Source: Pseudorhodobacter sp.
GTDB lineage: Bacteria; Pseudomonadota; Alphaproteobacteria; Rhodobacterales; Rhodobacteraceae
Length of the DNA stretch: 12,286 nucleotides
Assembly (NCBI GenBank): GCA_024641255.1
Contig: JAHEDL010000017.1
Coordinates: 1-12,286, forward strand
Direction: 5' to 3'
This document shows positions 6,859-12,286 of this stretch, one piece after another. The stretch's first letter is position 1. The number at the start of each line of letters is the position of its first letter. Under the pieces are notes generated by a model that saw nothing but the letters and a program-made list of their open reading frames with translations, did not search any database and was not told the DNA's origin. The translations under genes were made by a program, and so were the position numbers.

Positions 6859-6945
6859 ATGAACCGCTTCTTCGACATTGCCGACCATGATCGCCTGCCT
6901 TGGCGATTCTACGGGGCCACGCGCGCCATTCTAGCGCGCGGCTGA
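6859..6945 (+). CDS. Possible 28-residue leader or small ORF upstream of leuC
   Basis: The ORF reads MNRFFDIADHDRLPWRFYGA and ends TRAILARG, followed by TGA. It has no convincing Shine-Dalgarno, but its ATG falls at the start expected from the promoter candidate at 6823-6851, so leaderless translation is conceivable. It contains only two leucine codons and they are not clustered, so it does not look like a classical leucine attenuator peptide. Just before its stop the DNA carries a CGCGCG...CGCGCG inverted repeat (about 6920-6940) without a following T-run. It could be a chance ORF, a small conserved protein or a remnant. I do not recognise it. Confidence 0.22.
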   Translation: MNRFFDIADHDRLPWRFYGATRAILARG

Positions 6946-7025
6946 AGGCTGGTCTGGGCGCGCCGGGTAAACTGGCCCGCGCCTTTCTGCTGATTTTTCG
7001 CATTCCCAAACTCCGAGGATGAGCC

Positions 7026-8456
7026 ATGACCGCTCGCACGCTTTACGACAAAATCTGGGACGACCACGTTGTCCATCAGGCCGAAGACGGCACCTGCCTG
7101 CTGTATATCGACCGCCATCTGGTGCACGAAGTCACCAGCCCGCAAGCCTTCGAAGGCCTGCGGATGACGGGCCGCAAGGTGCGCGCGCCGGAAAAAACCA
7201 TTGCCGTACCGGACCATAACGTCCCCACCACGCTGGACCGCGCCAACGCCGCGACCATGACCGAAGACAGCCGCATTCAGGTAGCCGCTTTGGATCAGAA
7301 CGCCCGCGATTTCGGCATCAACTACTATCCGGTGTCCGACGTGCGTCAGGGCATCGTGCACATCGTCGGCCCGGAACAGGGCTGGACCCTGCCGGGCATG
7401 ACCGTCGTTTGCGGCGACAGCCACACCGCCACCCACGGCGCCTTCGGCAGCCTTGCGCATGGCATCGGCACCTCAGAAGTTGAACACGTTCTGGCCACCC
7501 AGACCCTGATTCAGCGCAAGGGCAAGAACATGAAGGTGGAAATCACCGGATCGTTGCGCCCCGGCGTCACCGCCAAAGACATCACCATGGCCGTGATCGG
7601 CGAAACCGGCACCGCCGGTGGCACCGGCTATGTCATTGAATACTGTGGCCAAGCCATCCGCGAACTGTCGATGGAAGGCCGGATGACGGTCTGCAACATG
7701 GCCATCGAGGGCGGCGCCCGCGCTGGCCTGATCGCGCCCGATGAAAAGACCTTTGCCTATTGCATGGGCCGCCCGCACGCGCCGAAAGGCGCCGCATGGG
7801 AAGCTGCCGTTGCCTATTGGAAAACCCTGTTCTCCGACGACGGCGCGCATTGGGACAAGGTTGTCACCATCAAGGGCGAAGACATCGCGCCGCTGGTCAC
7901 CTGGGGCACCTCGCCCGAAGACGTGCTGCCGATCACCGCAACCGTGCCGTCGCCGTCCGACTTCACCGGCGGCAAGGTCGAAGCCGTGCAACGCTCGCTT
8001 GATTACATGGGCCTGACCCCCGGCATGAAACTGTCGGACATCAAGATCGACACCGTGTTCATCGGGTCTTGCACCAACGGCCGCATCGAAGACCTGCGCG
8101 CTGCTGCTGCCATCCTGAAGGGCAAGAAGAAGAAAGACGGCATCCGGGCGATGGTCGTTCCGGGGTCGGGCCTTGTCCGCGCCCAAGCTGAAGAAGAAGG
8201 TCTGGCGCAGATCTTCATCGACGCCGGTTTCGAATGGCGTCTGGCAGGCTGCTCGATGTGCCTTGCAATGAACCCCGACCAATTGGCACCGGGCGAACGC
8301 TGCGCAGCCACTTCGAACCGCAACTTCGAAGGCCGTCAGGGCCGCGGCGGGCGCACCCACCTGCTGTCGCCCGCAATGGCCGCTGCCGCCGCGATCACCG
8401 GTCATCTGACCGATGTGCGCGAATTGATGCCCGACACGATGCCTGTGAACGCGTAA
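7026..8456 (+). CDS. leuC: 3-isopropylmalate dehydratase large subunit
   Basis: This 476-residue protein is the full-length LeuC of the aconitase superfamily. With LeuD it converts 2-isopropylmalate to 3-isopropylmalate in leucine synthesis, using a [4Fe-4S] cluster. The three cluster cysteines are visible: Cys349 in [12 protein letters not shown] and Cys409 and Cys412 in [10 protein letters not shown]. Active-site segments [13 protein letters not shown] (129-141) and [10 protein letters not shown] are intact, and the C-terminus has [20 protein letters not shown]. The ATG has AGGA at 7016-7019 with 6 nt spacing. leuD follows after 12 nt, so the two are an operon ending at the terminator near 9100. 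No sign of truncation or transfer. Confidence 0.97.
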   Translation: MTARTLYDKIWDDHVVHQAEDGTCLLYIDRHLVHEVTSPQAFEGLRMTGRKVRAPEKTIAVPDHNVPTTLDRANAATMTEDSRIQVAALDQNARDFGINYYPVSDVRQGIVHIVGPEQGWTLPGMTVVCGDSHTATHGAFGSLAHGIGTSEVEHVLATQTLIQRKGKNMKVEITGSLRPGVTAKDITMAVIGETGTAGGTGYVIEYCGQAIRELSMEGRMTVCNMAIEGGARAGLIAPDEKTFAYCMGRPHAPKGAAWEAAVAYWKTLFSDDGAHWDKVVTIKGEDIAPLVTWGTSPEDVLPITATVPSPSDFTGGKVEAVQRSLDYMGLTPGMKLSDIKIDTVFIGSCTNGRIEDLRAAAAILKGKKKKDGIRAMVVPGSGLVRAQAEEEGLAQIFIDAGFEWRLAGCSMCLAMNPDQLAPGERCAATSNRNFEGRQGRGGRTHLLSPAMAAAAAITGHLTDVRELMPDTMPVNA

Positions 8457-8468
8457 GGAACCGGAACG

Positions 8469-9074
8469 ATGGAAAAATTCACCAAACTGACCGGCATCGC
8501 GGCCCCTATGCCGCTGGTCAACATCGACACCGACATGATCATCCCCAAGCAGTTCTTGAAAACCATCAAGCGCTCGGGCCTTGGCGTGAACCTGTTCGAC
8601 GAGATGCGCTATAACCTCGACGGATCGGAAATTGCCGACTTCGTGCTGAACCAACCCGCCTATCGCAAATCCGAAATCATCATCGCCGGGGATAACTTCG
8701 GCTGCGGCTCGTCGCGTGAACATGCGCCGTGGGCATTGCTGGATTTCGGCATCCGCTGCGTGATCGCCACCAGCTTTGCCGACATCTTCTATAACAACTG
8801 CTTCAAGAACGGCATTCTGCCGATCGTGATGCCGCAAGAACAGGTCGATATCCTGATGGCTGATGCGCGCAAAGGCGCCAACGCCCGTCAAACCATTGAT
8901 CTAGAGGCGCAAACCGTCACCACCTCTGACGGTCAGGTCTTCCCGTTTAGCGTCGACGGCCACCGCAAGCATTGCTTGATGAACGGTCTCGACGATATCG
9001 GTCTGACGCTGGAAAAGGCCTCGGCGATTGATTCTTTCGAAGCAAAGAACAAAACGCTGCACCCTTGGGCCTAA
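8469..9074 (+). CDS. leuD: 3-isopropylmalate dehydratase small subunit
   Basis: This 201-residue protein is the swivelling domain that forms a heterodimer with LeuC. It shows [14 protein letters not shown] (18-31) and the substrate-binding loop [15 protein letters not shown] (about 74-88), both characteristic of LeuD, and an intact C-terminus. The ATG follows AAGGAA, which overlaps the leuC stop TAA, so translation of the pair is probably linked. It is the last gene before an intrinsic terminator, so LeuC and LeuD are made as one unit while leuB is expressed separately. Confidence 0.97.
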   Translation: MEKFTKLTGIAAPMPLVNIDTDMIIPKQFLKTIKRSGLGVNLFDEMRYNLDGSEIADFVLNQPAYRKSEIIIAGDNFGCGSSREHAPWALLDFGIRCVIATSFADIFYNNCFKNGILPIVMPQEQVDILMADARKGANARQTIDLEAQTVTTSDGQVFPFSVDGHRKHCLMNGLDDIGLTLEKASAIDSFEAKNKTLHPWA

Positions 9075-9097
9075 GGCCGCACCAAACACAACATCTA

Positions 9098-9126
9098 GGG
9101 CCGTCCTTCGGGGCGGCCTTTTTCTT
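9098..9126 (+). terminator. Rho-independent terminator of leuCD
   Basis: An 8-bp stem GGCCGTCC/GGGCGGCC (9099-9106 with 9111-9118, one T-G wobble) closes a stable TTCG tetraloop and is followed by TTTTTCTT. It lies 24 nt after the leuD stop. It should end most leuCD transcripts before the downstream membrane-protein gene. Confidence 0.9.
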
Positions 9127-9330
9127 ACCGCCCGCTTGCTTCAATCCTGCAACACCTTCACCGCAGAATTGCCACAGTGGTTACCGATGCTTCACCAAGC
9201 TGTTGCCGACCGGAACGAAAGAAGGCAAGAATTGGGCAATATTGAGGCAACCCGCCTAAAAGTGCGGGACATCATCGGAAACTTGGCCTGGCACAGAACC
9301 GGGCGGGGCCGGATAAAGGGTGGCAGGGCA
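9127..9330 (+). other. Gap between the leuCD terminator and the membrane-protein gene
   Basis: About 200 bases with lower GC than the flanking genes. The frame of the downstream membrane protein stays open right across it, and an in-frame ATG at 9187 would add about 48 mostly charged residues. That ATG has no Shine-Dalgarno. I found no convincing promoter pair and no RNA structure here; the TTGCCG at about 9203 has no good partner. Confidence 0.4.
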
Positions 9331-10170
9331 GTGGTTTCGCGGCTTACAGGCGCGATCGTTCGCATGATTATGGTGATGGCGCTGGTTGCCACGCCATCGG
9401 TGCTTTTGGTCGACGTGACAGCAGATACCAAACAGATGGTGGCGCTGATCGCGCTGTTTATCGGCGTGCTGACCTTTGTCGAATACAACGCCACCTATCC
9501 CAGCCTTGTAGAATTTCGCGATGCGCCGCCGTTCAACCGGGTGCGCTTTGTGATGTTGCTGGCCACGGTGTTTTCGCTGTCGGTGATTGCGCGCGGCAAG
9601 ATCATGCCCACCACGCTCACTGATTTCACCGATGCCGTCGGCACCCTGATCGGGATTTCGATGGATTTCCCCTATAGCCCCGTGCGCCTTGCCACGCTGA
9701 TGGTGGCCAATGACGCCACCGCCGAACAGGTCGCCGCTGTGCGCACCGCCGCCGGAATGGCCTATCTTATCTCTTTGATTTCCTTGTCAGTATTTGTCAT
9801 TTCGCTCAAGGCGGGCCGCTGGCCAAACCGTGACAAGGCGTTCAATGTCTGGGTCAACCTGCCCACATTCGACCCAACCGCTGGCGCCGATGTTGTTACC
9901 CGGCTCACGCGCGACGCGCGCATTAACATTGCATTAGGCTTTTTGCTGCCATTCTTGATTCCAGCCGTGGTGAAGATTGCGTCAACGGGGTTTGAACCGC
10001 TGACGCTGACCTCGCCACAAACCCTGATCTGGACAATGACGGCATGGGCCTTTCTTCCCGCCAGTCTTTTCATGCGCGGCATCGCCATGGGGCGCATCGC
10101 CGACATGATCAGCGAAACACGCGTCGCCAATCAATTGGCCGAGGATGGCAAGCGCTATGCGCCTGCCTGA
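9331..10170 (+). CDS. Uncharacterised multi-pass inner-membrane protein
   Basis: Read from GTG 9331 this is 279 residues with about six hydrophobic segments, near 12-28, 36-50, 71-87, 146-163, 205-222 and 238-253 in that numbering. A conserved-looking cytoplasmic stretch between spans 2 and 3 reads YPSLVEFRDAPPFNRVRF, and a loop between spans 4 and 5 reads NVWVNLPTFDPTAGADV. I do not recognise a family with a known function. The start is not certain: GTG 9331, ATG 9364 (giving MIMVMALVAT) and ATG 9187 are all open in the same frame, and none has a strong ribosome binding site. The gene lies between leuD and an EEP-fold gene that overlaps its 3' end, which suggests the two act together. That pairing is an inference. 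Confidence 0.8.
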   Translation: MVSRLTGAIVRMIMVMALVATPSVLLVDVTADTKQMVALIALFIGVLTFVEYNATYPSLVEFRDAPPFNRVRFVMLLATVFSLSVIARGKIMPTTLTDFTDAVGTLIGISMDFPYSPVRLATLMVANDATAEQVAAVRTAAGMAYLISLISLSVFVISLKAGRWPNRDKAFNVWVNLPTFDPTAGADVVTRLTRDARINIALGFLLPFLIPAVVKIASTGFEPLTLTSPQTLIWTMTAWAFLPASLFMRGIAMGRIADMISETRVANQLAEDGKRYAPA

Positions 10171-11189
10171 TCCTGCTTTGGGCGCTGCCCGCTGCGGCTG
10201 AGCGGCTGCGCATTGCCACCTATAACGTCGATTTCTGGGGCAAAGGTCCGGGCCTTGTGCTGCAATCCTTGCAGCGTGGCGGCAGCCCATCGCAACAGGC
10301 CGCAGTGCAGGTGATTGTGGCACTGGATGCCGACGTGCTCCTGCTGACCGGCATCGACTATGATCTAAACGGCGAAACTGTGGCCGCGCTTGCAGAAATC
10401 GTGGCGACGGCAGGGGCGGCCTACCCCTATCGCTTGGCGCTGCGGCCCAATACCGGCATCGCGACGGGGTTGGATATCAACGGCAACGGCATCCTTGCCG
10501 AACCGCGCGACGCGCAGGCCTATGGCCGCTGGGCGGGGGAAAGCGGCATGGCGATCCTGTCACGCCTGCCGATAGACACCGAAAATATCCGCGATTTCAG
10601 CGCGATGCTGTGGCAAGACCTGCCAGAAAACACCCGCCCCCCCGACACCGCTGCCACGCAACTGCTGTCAACCTCGGGCCATTACGAAGTACCGCTGCGC
10701 CTGCCCGATGGCGGCAGTTTGCGCCTGCTGGCCTATTACGCCAGCCCACCAATCTTTGATGGGCCCGAAGACCGCAACGGTCGCCGCAACCACGATGAAG
10801 CCGCGCTATGGCTGCGGCTTTTGGCGGGCGATCTGCCGTTCAAACCGCCAGACCCGCCCTTTGTCATCCTTGGCCAGTCCAATCTGGACCCGGCCGATGG
10901 CGATGGCCGCAGGCAGGCGATCACCGCGCTGTTGCATCACCCCGCCCTGCAAGACCCCGCCCCGCGTGGCAGCTCTGGTCGTGTTGAACCGGGGCAGTCC
11001 GGCGACCCCGCCTTGGACACGGCACTTTACCCCAAAATCGGCGGCCTGCGCGTCGATCTGGTACTGCCGTCAAAAGACCTTGGCGTCACCGCATCCGGCG
11101 TGATTTGGCCGCCCGATGCCGACCCGCTGGCACCAATCCTGACCACCGCCTCGCGGCATCACCCGGTCTGGGTCGATATCGCCCGCTAG
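10044..11189 (+). CDS. Endonuclease/exonuclease/phosphatase-fold protein with degenerate active site; start unresolved
   Basis: The domain begins at about 10200 with ERLRIATYNVDFWGKG and runs to the TAG at 11189. Family landmarks are DADVLLLTGIDYDLNG, ASPPIFDGPEDRNGRRNHDEA, NLDPADGDGRRQAI, LRVDLVLPS and a final SRHHPVWVDIAR. A hydrophobic signal-peptide-like segment (LILLWALPAAA) directly precedes it, so export to the periplasm is likely. The only in-frame ATG is at 10044, 127 nt inside the upstream gene, giving a long Arg/His-rich N-terminus with no signs of selection. ATG codons at 10145 and 10157 sit in the right place but one frame off, as if one extra base lay in 10160-10170. Three active-site positions depart from the EEP pattern: Gly for the metal-binding Glu, Gln for Asp in the GD-x-N motif, and Arg for Asp in SDH. 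It may not be an active nuclease or phosphatase. Confidence 0.82.
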   Translation: MGLSSRQSFHARHRHGAHRRHDQRNTRRQSIGRGWQALCACLILLWALPAAAERLRIATYNVDFWGKGPGLVLQSLQRGGSPSQQAAVQVIVALDADVLLLTGIDYDLNGETVAALAEIVATAGAAYPYRLALRPNTGIATGLDINGNGILAEPRDAQAYGRWAGESGMAILSRLPIDTENIRDFSAMLWQDLPENTRPPDTAATQLLSTSGHYEVPLRLPDGGSLRLLAYYASPPIFDGPEDRNGRRNHDEAALWLRLLAGDLPFKPPDPPFVILGQSNLDPADGDGRRQAITALLHHPALQDPAPRGSSGRVEPGQSGDPALDTALYPKIGGLRVDLVLPSKDLGVTASGVIWPPDADPLAPILTTASRHHPVWVDIAR

Positions 11190-11244
11190 CCCCCGATTTA
11201 CAGGCCAGTTTCGCCCTTCCCCACCAGTTTCAAAGCCCTGCCGC

Positions 11245-11273
11245 TTGACCCTTCGCCTGCCTTTGGCTAGGCC
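11245..11273 (+). promoter_or_regulatory. Candidate leuB promoter
   Basis: TTGACC (11245-11250) and TAGGCC (11268-11273) are separated by exactly 17 nt, 30 nt before the leuB ATG. This is the best promoter match in the window and implies that leuB is transcribed independently of leuCD. The short gap after the EEP gene shows no terminator hairpin. Confidence 0.6.
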
Positions 11274-11303
11274 AACCGCAGCCCATCAAAAGCGGAGCCA
11301 CCC

Positions 11304-12286
11304 ATGGCCAATCCTTCCCTTCTTATCCTCGCCGGCGACGGCATCGGCCCCGAAGTCATGGCCGAAGTCAAAAAGATCATCGGCTGGTTCGACGCCAAGC
11401 GCGGCATCAAATTCGACGTATCCGAAGGCCTTGTCGGCGGCTGCTCTTACGACGCCCACGGCACCCCGCTGACCGATGAAACCATGGCCCGCGCCCAAGC
11501 GGCCGACGCCGTTCTGCTGGGCGCCGTTGGCGGCCCGAAATACGACACGCTGGATTTCTCGGTGAAGCCCGAACGCGGCCTGCTGCGTCTGCGCAAGGAA
11601 ATGGACCTGTATTCCAACCTGCGCCCCGCCCAGTGCTTTGACGCGCTGGCCGATTTCTCGTCGCTGAAAAAAGACATCGTCGCTGGTCTGGACATCGTTA
11701 TCGTCCGCGAACTGACCTCGGGCGTCTATTTCGGCGAACCGCGCGGGATCTTCATGGAAGGCAACGAGCGCGTCGGCATCAACACCCAGCGCTACACCGA
11801 ATCCGAAATTGCCCGCGTTGCGCGGTCGGCCTTTGAACTGGCCCGCAAGCGCAACAACAAGGTCTGCTCGATGGAGAAGGCCAACGTGATGGAATCGGGC
11901 ATTCTGTGGCGCGACGTGGTGCAAGAAATCCACGACAAAGAATATCCCGACGTGCAGCTGTCGCATATGTATGCCGACAACGGCGCGATGCAGCTGGTGC
12001 GCGCGCCCAAGCAGTTCGACGTGATCGTTACCGATAACCTGTTCGGCGACGTGCTGTCTGACTGCGCCGCAATGCTGACCGGTTCGCTGGGCATGCTGCC
12101 CTCGGCCAGCCTTGGCGCGCCGATGGCCAATGGCCGTCCGAAGGCACTGTATGAACCCGTGCACGGCTCTGCCCCCGACATCACTGGTCAGGGCAAAGCC
12201 AACCCGATCGCCTGCATCCTGTCCTTCGCCATGGCGCTGCGCTACTCGTTCAACCTGGGCGACGAAGCGACCCGCGTTGAAAAGGC
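11304..12286 (+). CDS. leuB: 3-isopropylmalate dehydrogenase, 3' end beyond the window
   Basis: The 327 visible codons cover almost the whole enzyme, which is usually about 360-370 residues. It oxidises and decarboxylates 3-isopropylmalate with NAD+, the third specific step of leucine synthesis. Landmarks are [10 protein letters not shown] at the N-terminus, [11 protein letters not shown] (71-81), substrate-binding [16 protein letters not shown] (93-108), [13 protein letters not shown] (136-148) with the catalytic Tyr142, [13 protein letters not shown] (190-202) with Lys192, the metal aspartates in FGDVLSD (247-253), and the NAD-binding [18 protein letters not shown] (284-301). The ATG has GGAG at 11294-11297 with 6 nt spacing and its own promoter candidate. 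No stop occurs before the window end, so the gene continues. Confidence 0.97.
   Translation, partial: MANPSLLILAGDGIGPEVMAEVKKIIGWFDAKRGIKFDVSEGLVGGCSYDAHGTPLTDETMARAQAADAVLLGAVGGPKYDTLDFSVKPERGLLRLRKEMDLYSNLRPAQCFDALADFSSLKKDIVAGLDIVIVRELTSGVYFGEPRGIFMEGNERVGINTQRYTESEIARVARSAFELARKRNNKVCSMEKANVMESGILWRDVVQEIHDKEYPDVQLSHMYADNGAMQLVRAPKQFDVIVTDNLFGDVLSDCAAMLTGSLGMLPSASLGAPMANGRPKALYEPVHGSAPDITGQGKANPIACILSFAMALRYSFNLGDEATRVEK

Noticed and set aside
9028..9330. Start of the membrane protein at 9028 inside leuD
   Set aside because: It would translate the leuCD terminator hairpin and overlap leuD. The hydrophobic protein proper begins after 9331.
11196..11240. Repeated CCAGTTTC octamer between the EEP gene and leuB
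   Set aside because: Two short copies with no symmetry or additional units; likely chance.
1..12286. Defence system, prophage, insertion sequence, CRISPR array, toxin-antitoxin pair or biosynthetic cluster
   Set aside because: I looked on both strands and found no transposase, integrase, repeat array or att-like duplication, and no cluster of unknown genes beyond the membrane/EEP pair. The region is conserved core chromosome.

Overview
The window looks like ordinary chromosomal core sequence from an alphaproteobacterium, most likely order Rhodobacterales. This rests on three things: GC-rich coding sequence with C/G third positions, the close character of the proteins (an SMC N-terminus starting MRFTKL, an RlmH starting MRLH, a LeuC/LeuD pair), and promoter-like boxes with a clear TTGAC-type -35 and a weak GC-containing -10. 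I see no insertion sequence, prophage, CRISPR array, tRNA or rRNA. Coding density is high and no gap between genes exceeds about 300 bases.

Layout. (1) Bases 1-154 hold the N-terminal 51 codons of smc on the minus strand. (2) Bases 369-911 encode a plus-strand flavin-dependent NAD(P)H reductase whose TAG stop shares a CTAG with the stop of rppH, which points the opposite way. (3) Bases 908-6460 are a minus-strand block. Read in transcription order it is rsfS, rlmH, gpmI, an EnvC-type LytM protein, ctpA and rppH. rsfS and rlmH are 3 nt apart. gpmI has its own promoter candidate. gpmI and the EnvC gene overlap at ATGATGA, and the next two junctions are 7 and 18 nt. (4) Bases 6660-6800 encode a 46-residue DUF3563-like protein, divergent from rsfS. 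(5) Bases 7026-9074 are leuC and leuD, closed by a strong intrinsic terminator at about 9098-9126. (6) Bases 9331-11189 encode a multi-pass membrane protein and an endonuclease/exonuclease/phosphatase-fold (EEP) protein, in overlapping arrangement. (7) Bases 11304-12286 are the first 327 codons of leuB, with its own promoter candidate, cut by the window end.

How the genes fit together. leuC, leuD and leuB supply two successive steps of leucine synthesis: isomerisation of isopropylmalate, then its oxidation. rsfS and rlmH act on the large ribosomal subunit. gpmI is glycolytic. The EnvC-like protein and CtpA act in the cell envelope, and RppH starts 5'-end-dependent mRNA decay. The rsfS-rlmH and gpmI-envC pairings are also known from Escherichia coli, so these are old, conserved neighbourhoods.

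I do not find convincing evidence of a previously undescribed system. The points most worth a second look are: the missing start codon (possible +1 frameshift) and eroded active site of the EEP protein; an RsfS start conflict in which a promoter sits directly on the ATG while a strong Shine-Dalgarno points to an internal CTG; a perfect 15-bp inverted repeat between the -35 and -10 boxes of the DUF3563-like gene; and a 28-codon ORF at the expected transcription start ahead of leuC.
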